From positions 1-64,000 of the forward strand of contig CAJOIV010000021.1 in assembly GCA_905234665.1 (NCBI GenBank): a stretch of 64,000 nucleotides of DNA, written 5' to 3'. The stretch is from an uncultured Bacteroidales bacterium (GTDB taxonomy: Bacteria; Bacteroidota; Bacteroidia; Bacteroidales; P3). Made by a program: the position numbers and the translations under genes. This document shows, in pieces, positions 23,504 to 32,652 of this stretch. Numbering within the stretch: position 1 is the stretch's first letter; every line of letters begins with the position of its first letter. Below the pieces are notes generated by a model. It saw only the letters and a list, made by a program, of their open reading frames with translations. It did no database searches and was not told the DNA's origin.

Positions 23504-25066
23504 TCAATTGGCGCCGGTGCGGGAACCCATGCGGTCCATTGCGCAGCGGAAGCCAATCCAGGAGGTGCTGCGGTCCTGATCGTAGTAGCGGCGGGTGCCA
23601 CTCTGCATCCAGTAGGCGCGGTCTTTCCAAGAACCACCCTTGACAACGCGGACGCGGTTGTTAATCATCGAGGTGACATTGTTCTGTTCAGCCGAGTCGC
23701 TACGGTGGTACATATTGTTGGTGTACTCCTCTTGGCTGCGGGCGACGGTCTCGTCGGTGCCACCTTCCTCGTCATCGGAATCGGTACGCCAGCCACTGAT
23801 GGTGGTGGGGGTGTGCGAGTCGTAGTCGTAGATGCTGGAGTTCCAGTCGCCATCCAGATAGTTGATATTGTCGGCCTGGCGGTAGTTGCGGCGGTTCATG
23901 TCGTCGGGGACGTTCTTGTAGACAAGGTTGCCGGTCTCCTCATTGCGCATAACCTCTTCACCATCTTCCGAGAGGGCAACATACTGGTAGACATTACCAC
24001 GGTAGGGGTTCAGGTCCTCACCACCGATGGGGCTGACATCTTTACGATAGACATCGGCGCACCACTCGCTGACATTGCCAGCCATGTGGTACAGGCCATA
24101 GTCGTTGGGGAAGTACCATCTGACGGGGGCAGTGTACTCCCAGCCGTCGTTGAGGTTGCCGGCCACGCCCATGGCGTCGCCACGCGAACGCTTGAAGTTG
24201 GCGAGGAACTGTCCGTAGTATTTCTTGTTGGCGGAACGGACGCTCTGACCGGCCCAGGGATAGGTCTTGTGCTCCACGACGCGCTCGTCGTAGGTGTTGC
24301 CGATCATGCCGAGGGCTGCGAACTCCCACTCGGCCTCGGTCGGGAGGCGGTAGTTGGGCAGGAGGATACCATCGGAACGGCGCACATTGCGGCTCTCGCC
24401 ACCGGCCATGGGGTTGAGGTCGGGGATACCCTTGCCGTCGCCATTGTAGAGGCCTGCCAGATAGACATCGGTCTGGAAGGCTTCAGCGCCTGTCAGCTCG
24501 CTCTGGGCGAGGTCGATGATACCGGCGTCGACGAGGATTTTCTCATTGACGCGGTCGGTGCGCCATTTGCAGAACTGCGAAGCCTGCTCCCAGGAGACGC
24601 CAACAACGGGGTAGTCGTTGAACATGGCGCACTGGAAGTAGTTCTCGACAAAGTTCTCACGCCAGGAGAGACGCTCACGCCAGCAGTTGGTGTCGGGGTA
24701 GATTTGTTTGACCATCTCGGGGTACTCCTCGCCATAGGCGCGGTTCATCCAATAGACAAACTCGCGGTAGGCCAGGTTGGAGACCTCGGTCTCGTCCATA
24801 TAGAAGGAGGAGACGGTGACGGTGTGAACGACATTGTTCCACTGGAAACGGGGGTCGTCGGCTACGCGGCCCATCTGGAAGGCGCCGCCTTCGATGAACA
24901 CCAGGCCGGGGCCGGTGATTTGCTCCGAGTAGGAGGAACGGTCGAAACCGCCCCATTCGGAGTCGTTCAGATTCCAACCGGTAGTGGGCGAGGCTTCCTT
25001 GCTGCCGCATGCTGCAAAGACGAGCACGGAGGCCATCATCAGGAACGAGAATTTGATAATCTTCAT
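23504..25066 (-). CDS. porK: Type IX secretion lipoprotein PorK/GldK
   Basis: The protein has 520 residues. The lipobox is at VLVFAAC-20. The rest is a formylglycine-generating-enzyme-like (SUMF1) fold: GGAFQMGRVADDPRF, FYMDETEVSNLAYREFVYW, YPVVGVSWEQASQFCKWRTD, YRLPTEAEWEFAALG, GLYHMAGNVSEWCADVY and the terminal VVKGGSWKDRAYW with IGFRCAMD. In the type IX system PorK forms the periplasmic ring with PorN at the outer membrane; the FGE fold is not used for sulfatase maturation there. It lies 91 bases after porP, the usual order, but the expected porL, porM and porN do not follow. Confidence 0.92.
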   Translation of the reverse strand: MKIIKFSFLMMASVLVFAACGSKEASPTTGWNLNDSEWGGFDRSSYSEQITGPGLVFIEGGAFQMGRVADDPRFQWNNVVHTVTVSSFYMDETEVSNLAYREFVYWMNRAYGEEYPEMVKQIYPDTNCWRERLSWRENFVENYFQCAMFNDYPVVGVSWEQASQFCKWRTDRVNEKILVDAGIIDLAQSELTGAEAFQTDVYLAGLYNGDGKGIPDLNPMAGGESRNVRRSDGILLPNYRLPTEAEWEFAALGMIGNTYDERVVEHKTYPWAGQSVRSANKKYYGQFLANFKRSRGDAMGVAGNLNDGWEYTAPVRWYFPNDYGLYHMAGNVSEWCADVYRKDVSPIGGEDLNPYRGNVYQYVALSEDGEEVMRNEETGNLVYKNVPDDMNRRNYRQADNINYLDGDWNSSIYDYDSHTPTTISGWRTDSDDEEGGTDETVARSQEEYTNNMYHRSDSAEQNNVTSMINNRVRVVKGGSWKDRAYWMQSGTRRYYDQDRSTSWIGFRCAMDRMGSRTGAN

Positions 25067-25157
25067 AGTGGATTGCGTTTTTATCTGTCTTACTTATTGT
25101 TTTCTTTCTTGGGATTATACGTATCTAATAGGAAAAAGTTTCGCTGTTTAAGTTTTT

Positions 25158-26162
25158 TTAGAACGACGGGCAGCGGATGGCTTTCACCTTACGTTTGGCT
25201 TCGGGTACGGGCAAGAGGATGCCGAGGGTCACCTCATGGGCGCCGGCGGTGCTGTTGGCCAGCTCGCTGACGGTCACGTCATAGCTGTAGCCCACCTTGA
25301 AGTAGTCCTGCTGCACGCCGACCATGAAGATGAAGGCATCGGAATTTTCAATGCCGTTACGGTACCACATACCGACAAGGAAGGGCATCCAGTCGAGATA
25401 GAGTCCATAGTTGAAATAGTGGAACTTGCCCTGGTATTGGTAGATGATGTTGGGCGAGATGACAGGGGTGCCGAGACCGAGGGAGGAAGTGCGGCGTTTC
25501 TCTTCGGAAAGATTGATGAGACCACCTGCATGGACGGAGAGTTTCATGGGGATGCGGTCCTCACTGTAGAAGCCCTGGCTAGGCTGGTTGAGATGATGAG
25601 CGGCGAGACCGCCGTACCATGCTGGACCATAGACCATCAAGCCTGCAGCGAAGTCGGGGAAAAGGGTGCTGGTCTTGTCTGGAGGAGTGGCCTGGGTGAG
25701 GTCGACAAAGCCGTGTTCACGATCCACCTGGTCGGGCCAACGCATGTGGTTGGGGTCCCAGTCGAGTTTGATGTTGGTCATCGTGGCCTGGAGGGCCAAA
25801 TTGATATGTATATCTTTATATACACGGAAACGGAAGGAGTACATGGCACCCAGCGAAGTGGTGCTGAGCATGCCGTGGTCGCCTTGCCTGTCGGACATCA
25901 CGATGGCGCCGATACCACCATGCAGGTCGTTGATATACTGGTCGTAAGATGCGCTCACCGTCGTAAAGGCGCTGACCAAGCCGGGCCACTGGGCACGATA
26001 GGTCAGGGAGATGCGCGGAGCAACCTTCGAGCCTGCGAAGGCCGGGTTGAGGTAGAGCGGGTTGGCGTAGAACTGGGAAAAACCTACGTCTTGGGCACTC
26101 GCGCCGTGCACTCCGACGAGTGCCAGCAGCAGGAGCAGGACTATCTTATTACGTTGTCTCAT
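25158..26162 (-). CDS. porP: Type IX secretion outer-membrane protein PorP/SprF family
   Basis: The protein has 334 residues, with a signal peptide (MRQRNKIVLLLLLALVGVHG, cut after ASA) and the family opening QDVGFSQFYANPLYLNPAFA. Amphipathic strands alternate throughout (IGAIVMSDRQGDHGMLSTTS, DYFKVGYSYDVTVSEL) and the C-terminus ends near CPSF. PorP is an outer-membrane barrel thought to anchor the PorK/N ring. SprF paralogues are numerous and usually pair with particular cargo; the adjacent porK supports the core PorP assignment. Confidence 0.9.
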   Translation of the reverse strand: MRQRNKIVLLLLLALVGVHGASAQDVGFSQFYANPLYLNPAFAGSKVAPRISLTYRAQWPGLVSAFTTVSASYDQYINDLHGGIGAIVMSDRQGDHGMLSTTSLGAMYSFRFRVYKDIHINLALQATMTNIKLDWDPNHMRWPDQVDREHGFVDLTQATPPDKTSTLFPDFAAGLMVYGPAWYGGLAAHHLNQPSQGFYSEDRIPMKLSVHAGGLINLSEEKRRTSSLGLGTPVISPNIIYQYQGKFHYFNYGLYLDWMPFLVGMWYRNGIENSDAFIFMVGVQQDYFKVGYSYDVTVSELANSTAGAHEVTLGILLPVPEAKRKVKAIRCPSF

Positions 26163-26620
26163 CTGATGTTTTTTTACGTATATAGGGCCTATAATTCAAT
26201 CGGCAATATTACGCTTTTTTTGTCAATTACCAACGTTTCTCTGAAAAATATTTTGTTTTGCACTGGTTTACAGGTGGTTTATTTTTCAACAAGGCACATT
26301 TTCGCCGTTATATTTTCCTCTTTCCAGAGGCCGATTTTGCAAATTTCGCCCCTTTCTGCAAAGGTTTTAAGCATGTTTTCGCCGCCTCGACGAGGCCTTT
26401 GCTGGGGAGTGCCACAGATGGGCAAACCATGCTGCCACGATCATCCCGTCTTCTTCTCATCTTTCAATGGGAGGGCCAGAGGAGCATCAGGGGAAAAACG
26501 ATGGGAGAAGAGAGAGGTCTTCACAGCCCGCAAAAAGTCCTTTCCGGGACTTTCCTGGACACGCGCAGAAATATTTTTGGACACGCGCAATAAATAGGGC
26601 AAAACTTAGTTAATGGTCGT
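26163..26620. other. Divergent intergenic region between porP and porU
   Basis: No gene is supported in this 458-base gap; short plus-strand ORFs here have no signal, motif or codon bias. Toward porU it contains an inverted repeat (AAAGTCC at 26534-26540 with GGACTTT at 26547-26553) and a pair of identical TGGACACGCGCA direct repeats around a -7-like box. Toward porP I see only a weak -7 match (26204-26211, minus). Confidence 0.6.
26556..26589 (+). promoter_or_regulatory. porU promoter flanked by direct repeats
   Basis: TATTTTTG at 26572-26579 fits the -7 consensus TAnnTTTG. It is bracketed by identical 12-base words TGGACACGCGCA at 26556-26567 and 26578-26589, 22 bases apart, about two helical turns. 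A -33 TTTG is missing at the expected distance, which may mean an activator is needed. The ATG of porU is at 26621. Confidence 0.5.
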
Positions 26621-29600
26621 ATGAGAAGAATTACACCTTTACGGAACATCAAGGCGGCATGGCTGCTGGTTTTTATCATAGCGACAGCCCCGCAGGCTGA
26701 TGCCCAGACCTTTATAGACCACTCGCGGCTGGCCGCAGGCAGTTGGTACCGTATCCCCGTAAGCCAGACGGGGGTCTACCGTCTGACGGTCTCCGAGGTG
26801 CCGGCCCTGAACGGAGCCAACATCTCGCGCATCGCCCTCTACGGCGCCCCAGGAGGTCAGCTCTCCACCCAGCTGAACGACGGACAGCCAGATGACCTGG
26901 TGCCCGACGCCATCGAGGTAGTCGACGCCAACGGCAACGGCACATTCGACAACAACGACTACCTGCTCTTCTATGCCGAGGGACCCAGCGTGTGGAGATA
27001 CTCGGACGGTAACCAACGCTTTGAATACAGACACAACACCTACGCCACAAACAACTACTACTACCTGAACGCCGACTTCAGCGCCCCGGCAACCGATGCC
27101 GGACTACTGCGCGTGAAGGCCAGCAGCGCCACCTCGACCAACCAGGGAGAACTGTCGACCTTTACGGGCGTGGCGGTGATGCATGACGACAAGATGAACC
27201 CCAACGAAGGCGGAGAGGGATGGATGGCCGACAAGTTCACCAACAGCATGCGCGAACGCACATACGAGCTCGTCCTGCCCGGCATCCAGACAGGAGCCAC
27301 CATCATGGCCCGCTACGGCCTAGCCTCCAGCTCCTCGCAGAGGACCGGATTCGAGATGAAATACAACTCGGACGCCCGCCAGCACCAACTCTCGATGGGC
27401 GACGTGTACAACACCTTCATCGAGACATTCACCCCCCGCACCAACAGCACCATAGTCCTCACCTGCACATTCCGTCCGGCTGAGAGCAATGCCGTGGGCT
27501 ATATCGACTTCATCGAACTCAACGCCCTGGCCCCCCTCGCCTACCCCGGCGGGCAATGGACCGTGCGCAACACCCAGCGCCTCGGCTCGGGCAACCGCTG
27601 CCGCTTTTCTGCCAGCGGGTCGGGCGCCGACCTGAAAGTATGGGACGTGACAAACCCCGCACAGCCCGAGGCCCTGACGGTACAGAACAACGGCAACGGA
27701 TTCACCTTCATCGCACCCACCGAGGTGCCAGGCACATACATCGCCTTCAAGCCCTCGGACGCTCGCACCCCCACGGGTATTGCCAGGATTGAGAACCAGG
27801 ACCTGCACGGCGCCGAAGTGCCCGACCTGGTGATTGTGACCCATGCCGACTTCTCCGACCAAGCAGAACGGCTGGCCGACCTGCACCGCCTGCACGACGG
27901 CATGACCGTGCTGGTGGCCACGCAGGAGGAGGTCTTCAACGAGTTCTCGTCGGGACGCAAGGACCCCGTGTCCATCCGCCAGCTGGCACGCTGCATGCAG
28001 GCCAAAGGGGAGAGCAACGGTCATAGTATAAAGTATTTGCTCCTGTTCGGCAAAGGCACCTACGACAACCGGAACCTGCTGGGAAGCGACGCGCGCACGG
28101 TGGTCACCTACCAGACCCCGCCGACAACCGACTTCGCTGGCAGCGCCTACCCTTCGGACGACATCTACGGTCTGCTGACATCCGCGTCGACACTCGACAT
28201 CAGCATCGGCCGACTTCCCGCCAAGAACAGCGCCGAGGCACGCCATCTGGTGGACAAAATCGAGGGCTACATGGAAAACAAGGACTTGGAGCGTAGCGAC
28301 ATCCGCGGCGACTGGCGCAACTATGTATGCCTCCTCTCGGACGATGCCGACCCTTCCAGTCCGGGCGACACGAATTTTGCCTCTTCCAGCGAGAAGACGG
28401 CCCGGCTGATCAAAGCCCTTCACCCGCAATATAACATCGACCGCATCTATGCCGACGCCTACATCCAGCAGTCGGGCGTTGACGGCAGCTACTACCCCGA
28501 CGTGAACAACGCCCTGCGGCAGAGAATCAACTACGGATGCCTGCTGCTGAACTACATAGGCCACGGTTCGGACCAGTACATCGGCACCGAGCGCTACATG
28601 CTCCTCTCCGACATCGACCGCTACACCAACACCGACCGACTGACCTTCTTCGTCACCAGCACCTGCTCCTATGGCCGGTACGACAAGGTCGACGGTGTCT
28701 CGGGCGGCGAGTATTTCCTCCTGGCCGACGCCGCGGGCATCGGCGTGGTGGCCGCCGCACGCCCCATCTCGCACATCCAGCGTTTCAACACCGACGTGTG
28801 CCTCTTCGCCCTCGACCCTGCCAACACCATCGGAGACGCCCTCCGACTGGCCAAGAACAACACCCCCGTGTCGCGATGCATAGCCCTGCTGGGCGACCCT
28901 GCCCTACGCCTTTCTATCCCTGAGAACGAAGTGGTTGTCACCAAAATAAACGAACGCACGGTAGATTCGGCACGGGCCGACTCGGCCGAGGTGCTCTCGC
29001 GCGTCACCGTGGAGGGCGAGGTGCGCAACACAGAAGGCGACCTGCTGACGGACTTCGACGGCGAGGTGTTCCCCATCGTCTTCGACCGCGAGGTCACCTG
29101 CCACACCTTGGCCAACGACAACGACAGCACCGAGGTGGAATTCAAGCAACAGAAAAACATCCTCTACAAAGGCCGCACCGCCGTCACCGGCGGACGCTTC
29201 AGATACTCGTTCATCGTGCCGCGCGACGTGTCGTTCCGCTACGACTATGCCAAGCTGTCGCACTACGCCCACAGCGACATTGCCCAAGCCTCGGGCGAGT
29301 ATAGCAACATTCTGTTCGGCGGACTGGACGAGACGGTGGTCATCGACGAGGTGCATCCGCACGTAAGCATCTATCTGAACGACAGTACCTTCCGTAACGG
29401 CGGCCTTACCAACGAGACCCCAACCCTGCACGCGTATCTGACTGACTCGGTGGGTATCAACGCCGCCGGCAGCGGCCTCGGACACGACATCACGGCAATC
29501 ATCGACGGAAACTCATACAATATGGTGACGCTGAACGACTTCTTCGAGCCCTCCATTGAGGACAGCCGCAACGGGACCGTCAGCTACACCCTCGGCAAAC

Positions 29601-30001
29601 TCGACGAAGGCCGCCACACCCTGACGCTGAAATGCTGGAACATTTTCAACTTCTCGGGTAGCGCGACCATCGAGTTCTGCGTGGTCAACGACAGGAACCC
29701 CCGCATGGCCAACGTCTGCGCCGCCCCCAACCCCGCCTCGGGACACACCACCCTACGCGTGGAGCACAACATGGGCGGCACCATGAAGGACTGCCGGATA
29801 GACATTTATAACGCGATGGGAGCCCTGGTGCGCACCTTCACCCCCACCCCCGCCGAGGGGTCGAGCGTGGTGGCTGTCGACTGGGATTTCACTTCGGACG
29901 CCGGCGCCGGGCTGAGCAACGGGCTCTATATCATGCGTGTCACCGCCACCACGGCCGATGACGAGCAAATTGTAGAGACGGCCAAAATCATCCATAGATG
30001 A
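26621..30001 (+). CDS. porU: Type IX secretion sortase PorU
   Basis: The protein has 1126 residues. It has a signal peptide (WLLVFIIATAPQADAQ), an N-terminal region with SRLAAGSWYRIPVSQTGVYR, then a gingipain-like C25 peptidase domain. The catalytic histidine is in LLNYIGHGSDQY (H648) and the cysteine in FVTSTCSYGRYD (C682), close to the spacing in Porphyromonas PorU. A C-terminal sorting-type domain (NPRMANVCAAPNPASGHTTL to GLYIMRVTATTADDEQIVET) follows. PorU removes the sorting domain of cargo and attaches A-LPS at the cell surface. It precedes porV, its partner in the attachment complex, by 108 bases. Confidence 0.95.
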   Translation: MRRITPLRNIKAAWLLVFIIATAPQADAQTFIDHSRLAAGSWYRIPVSQTGVYRLTVSEVPALNGANISRIALYGAPGGQLSTQLNDGQPDDLVPDAIEVVDANGNGTFDNNDYLLFYAEGPSVWRYSDGNQRFEYRHNTYATNNYYYLNADFSAPATDAGLLRVKASSATSTNQGELSTFTGVAVMHDDKMNPNEGGEGWMADKFTNSMRERTYELVLPGIQTGATIMARYGLASSSSQRTGFEMKYNSDARQHQLSMGDVYNTFIETFTPRTNSTIVLTCTFRPAESNAVGYIDFIELNALAPLAYPGGQWTVRNTQRLGSGNRCRFSASGSGADLKVWDVTNPAQPEALTVQNNGNGFTFIAPTEVPGTYIAFKPSDARTPTGIARIENQDLHGAEVPDLVIVTHADFSDQAERLADLHRLHDGMTVLVATQEEVFNEFSSGRKDPVSIRQLARCMQAKGESNGHSIKYLLLFGKGTYDNRNLLGSDARTVVTYQTPPTTDFAGSAYPSDDIYGLLTSASTLDISIGRLPAKNSAEARHLVDKIEGYMENKDLERSDIRGDWRNYVCLLSDDADPSSPGDTNFASSSEKTARLIKALHPQYNIDRIYADAYIQQSGVDGSYYPDVNNALRQRINYGCLLLNYIGHGSDQYIGTERYMLLSDIDRYTNTDRLTFFVTSTCSYGRYDKVDGVSGGEYFLLADAAGIGVVAAARPISHIQRFNTDVCLFALDPANTIGDALRLAKNNTPVSRCIALLGDPALRLSIPENEVVVTKINERTVDSARADSAEVLSRVTVEGEVRNTEGDLLTDFDGEVFPIVFDREVTCHTLANDNDSTEVEFKQQKNILYKGRTAVTGGRFRYSFIVPRDVSFRYDYAKLSHYAHSDIAQASGEYSNILFGGLDETVVIDEVHPHVSIYLNDSTFRNGGLTNETPTLHAYLTDSVGINAAGSGLGHDITAIIDGNSYNMVTLNDFFEPSIEDSRNGTVSYTLGKLDEGRHTLTLKCWNIFNFSGSATIEFCVVNDRNPRMANVCAAPNPASGHTTLRVEHNMGGTMKDCRIDIYNAMGALVRTFTPTPAEGSSVVAVDWDFTSDAGAGLSNGLYIMRVTATTADDEQIVETAKIIHR

Positions 30002-30109
30002 ACTGGCACGACACGGTACCGAAAGAACTCCGCGACAAAAAAAATATCCACGCCATACAATAAAAACATATAAACGACGTTTTCCCGTATATTTCGTAAA
30101 CCCACTTAG

Positions 30110-31303
30110 ATGAAAAGCAAAAAGATTCTCCTCTCAGCCCTGTTGACGCTGGGACTCGCCGGAACGGCTGTGGCACAGAACACCGTTGTCAATGGACAGA
30201 CTAAGAACTATATCGCCACAGGTATGCCCATCCTACTGATTGCCCCCGACGCCATCTCGGCTGGCATGGGTGACGCAGGCGTAGCCTCCACCCCCGACAT
30301 CTACTCGGCCCATTGGAACAACGCCAAATTCGCCTTCATCGAGGGCGACTTCGGCTTCAGCACCACCTACACCCCCTGGCTCCGTAACCTCGGCGTGGGC
30401 GACATGAACCTGCTCTACCTCGGCGGATACAAGCGTATCAACAACATGAGCGCCGTGGCAGCATCGCTCACCTATTTCTCGCTGGGCGAAATACAGACCA
30501 CCGACATCGAAGGCAACAGCACCGGCATTATGAACCCCAACGAGTTTGCCGTCGATGCCAGCTATGCACTGAAAATCAACGAGGAGCTCTCTCTCGGTGC
30601 CTCCGCCCGCTTCATCCGTTCCGACCTCACCAACGGCCAGATTATCAGCGACGGTAGCGGCTCGCACGTGACCACCAAGCCCGCCTGGAGCCTCGCCGCC
30701 GACCTCGGCTTGTATTGGGAGAAGGAGTTGGCCGCCAATCAGGAAGTGGCCCTGGGAGCCTTCTTCAGCAACCTCGGTGCCAAGCTCTCCTACTCCGACG
30801 ACGACACCAAGAAGGACTTCCTCCCCTCCAACCTGCGCTTCGGCGGTCGCTACAGCTACGAGATCGACCAGTCGAACCAGGTCAACGTCCTCCTCGACTT
30901 CAACAAACTGCTCGTCCCCACTCCCCCAAAGACAGAGGGTGACAGCACCTACAGCAAGTACTACCGCAACATGACCGAGTATCGCAATACCGGCGTGATG
31001 AAAGGGGCTCTGCAGTCGTTCTACGATGCCCCCGGCGGCTTTGCCGAGGAACTGCACGAGATGCAGCTGTCGGTGGGTGCCGAATACTGGTACAAGCACA
31101 CCTTGGCCGCCCGCGTGGGATACTACTACGAGCACGAGACCAAAGGCGGCCGCCAATACGCCACCGTGGGCGTGGGCCTGAGATACAATATCTACGCCTT
31201 CGACTTTGCCTACCTTATCCCCACAACTTCCTTCAGCAGCAACCCGCTGGCCAACACCGTCCGCATCTCCCTCACCATCAACTTCGGCAAGAAAAAGAGC
31301 TGA
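30110..31303 (+). CDS. porV: Type IX secretion outer-membrane shuttle PorV
   Basis: The protein has 397 residues. It has a signal peptide (MKSKKILLSALLTLGLAGTA, cut after VAQ) and the highly characteristic PILLIAPDAISAGMGDAGVA followed by DIYSAHWNNAKFAF. It is a FadL-like barrel with many amphipathic strands ending RISLTINFGKKKS. PorV carries cargo from the SprA translocon to PorU at the attachment complex. The porU-porV-ispF order is as in Porphyromonas. A weak -7-like TATATTTC lies about 20 bases ahead of the ATG; it may simply be read from the porU promoter. Confidence 0.95.
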   Translation: MKSKKILLSALLTLGLAGTAVAQNTVVNGQTKNYIATGMPILLIAPDAISAGMGDAGVASTPDIYSAHWNNAKFAFIEGDFGFSTTYTPWLRNLGVGDMNLLYLGGYKRINNMSAVAASLTYFSLGEIQTTDIEGNSTGIMNPNEFAVDASYALKINEELSLGASARFIRSDLTNGQIISDGSGSHVTTKPAWSLAADLGLYWEKELAANQEVALGAFFSNLGAKLSYSDDDTKKDFLPSNLRFGGRYSYEIDQSNQVNVLLDFNKLLVPTPPKTEGDSTYSKYYRNMTEYRNTGVMKGALQSFYDAPGGFAEELHEMQLSVGAEYWYKHTLAARVGYYYEHETKGGRQYATVGVGLRYNIYAFDFAYLIPTTSFSSNPLANTVRISLTINFGKKKS

Positions 31304-31306
31304 GCC

Positions 31307-31816
31307 ATGCGCATCGGGACGGGATATGACGTGCACAAGCTGGTGGAAGGCCGCAAACTGGTGCTGGGAGGCATAGAGGTGGAACACACCCTCGGCCTCC
31401 TCGGCCACTCCGACGCCGACGTCTTGCTCCACGCCATCTGTGACGCCATGCTCGGTGCCGCCGCCTTAGGCGACATCGGCCAGCATTTCCCCGACCGAGA
31501 CCCGCAATACAAGGACATCGACAGCCGCGTGCTCTTGCGCCATTGCAACGACTTGATACGCAAAGAGGGATACACTATCCTGAACATCGACAGCACTATC
31601 GTGGCACAACGTCCCAAATTAGCAGCCTATATTCCCAAGATGCGTGAGAGCATCGCCCACGAACTGGGGGTCGACGTGAGACAAATCTCGGTGAAGGCCA
31701 CCACCACGGAACATCTGGGCTTCGAGGGCCGCGAGGAAGGCATCAGCGCCCAGGCTGTAGCTCTTCTGGACGATAGGACACCCATGACGGACAACCCCGA
31801 CAATTGTATAGACTAA
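31307..31816 (+). CDS. ispF: 2-C-methyl-D-erythritol 2,4-cyclodiphosphate synthase
   Basis: The protein has 169 residues, normal length. Zinc ligands are visible as D8 and H10 (GYDVHKL) and H42 ([17 protein letters not shown]). GDIGQHFPD and the C-terminal [20 protein letters not shown] match the family signatures. It makes MEcPP in the MEP isoprenoid pathway in the cytoplasm. The ATG is three bases after the porV stop, so co-expression with the secretion genes is likely although the functions are unrelated. Confidence 0.97.
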   Translation: MRIGTGYDVHKLVEGRKLVLGGIEVEHTLGLLGHSDADVLLHAICDAMLGAAALGDIGQHFPDRDPQYKDIDSRVLLRHCNDLIRKEGYTILNIDSTIVAQRPKLAAYIPKMRESIAHELGVDVRQISVKATTTEHLGFEGREEGISAQAVALLDDRTPMTDNPDNCID

Positions 31817-31846
31817 CCATTCTACACCTACAACACCCGCAACACC

Positions 31847-32137
31847 ATGCAAGAGAGCAGACCATACACCTCACCCCAAAGCGACGACGAAGCCGTTGTG
31901 CTTGACGACTCGGGATGCACTCTTGTGCTGCACAACGACGACGTACACACATTCGACTACGTCATCAAGGCCCTATCCGACATCTGCCGCATCTCGGCGG
32001 CGCAGGCCGAGCAATGCGCCATCCTGGTGCACTGCCATGGCAAATGCAATGTCAAGCATGGCAGCTACGAGACCCTCCTGCCCATGCACACCGCCCTCCT
32101 CGACAAACAGCTAACCTCTGAAATCGTACAGATATGA
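31847..32137 (+). CDS. clpS: ClpS, ClpAP adaptor
   Basis: The protein has 96 residues. The N-end-recognition pocket motif appears as LVLHNDDVHTFDYVIKAL, followed by CRISAAQAEQCAILVHCHGK. ClpS hands N-degron substrates to ClpA/ClpC-type unfoldases. Its stop overlaps the ATG of the NfeD-like gene by four bases (32134-32137), so the two are translationally coupled. Confidence 0.93.
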   Translation: MQESRPYTSPQSDDEAVVLDDSGCTLVLHNDDVHTFDYVIKALSDICRISAAQAEQCAILVHCHGKCNVKHGSYETLLPMHTALLDKQLTSEIVQI

Positions 32138-32610
32138 ACCTCACACTCCTCATCATCACTCTGGTCATCGGCATGGCCCTTCTCATCCTCGAGATTGTCG
32201 CACTGCCCGGTGGCATAGCCGGCATCTTCGGCGGCCTGCTCCTCGCCTTTGGCGTATGGCAGAGTTATGTCCTCCTCGGCCTCAACTGGGGCACCGTGAT
32301 TCTTGGATGCGTCGTCTTTTTCGGCGTTGCCATGCTCGTCTTTCTCATGAAGGGCAAGACATGGAAGAAGTTCAGCCTCAACGAAGAGTCCGACAGCGCC
32401 GTCAACCAGGAACCCGCCACCGTGCAGGTGGGCGCCACTGGCAAGACCATTGCCCGCCTCGCCCCCACAGGCAAGGCCCTCATCGACGGCGAACTCGTCG
32501 AGGTGCATGCCATCAACAAGTTCATCGACCCCGACCGACCCATCGAGGTGATCGATGTCGTCGAGACCGAAGACAACCGTTTCGACCAACCCACGGTAGA
32601 AAACAAATAG
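32134..32610 (+). CDS. NfeD-like membrane protein, partner of FloA
   Basis: The protein has 158 residues. Three hydrophobic segments fill residues 1-73 (LLIITLVIGMALLILEIVAL, GGIAGIFGGLLLAFGVW, TVILGCVVFFGVAMLVFLM). A soluble C-terminal OB-fold-like domain follows (VGATGKTIARLAPTGKALID, GELVEVHAINKFI). Short NfeD proteins sit beside flotillins and are thought to work with them in membrane organisation. The gene lies 42 bases before floA and is coupled to clpS upstream. Confidence 0.88.
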   Translation: MNLTLLIITLVIGMALLILEIVALPGGIAGIFGGLLLAFGVWQSYVLLGLNWGTVILGCVVFFGVAMLVFLMKGKTWKKFSLNEESDSAVNQEPATVQVGATGKTIARLAPTGKALIDGELVEVHAINKFIDPDRPIEVIDVVETEDNRFDQPTVENK

Positions 32611-32652
32611 TCACCCCCAACCTCAGATATTCACCATTAAAACTTCAGCAAT

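Noticed and set aside
23504-25066. Formylglycine-generating enzyme acting on sulfatases
   Set aside because: The fold is FGE-like, but the lipobox, the length of 520 residues and the adjacent PorP identify PorK/GldK. No sulfatase gene is in the window.
26258-26593. 111-codon ORF between porP and porU
   Set aside because: It has no motif or signal and unusual composition relative to neighbours, and it covers the promoter and direct repeats of porU.
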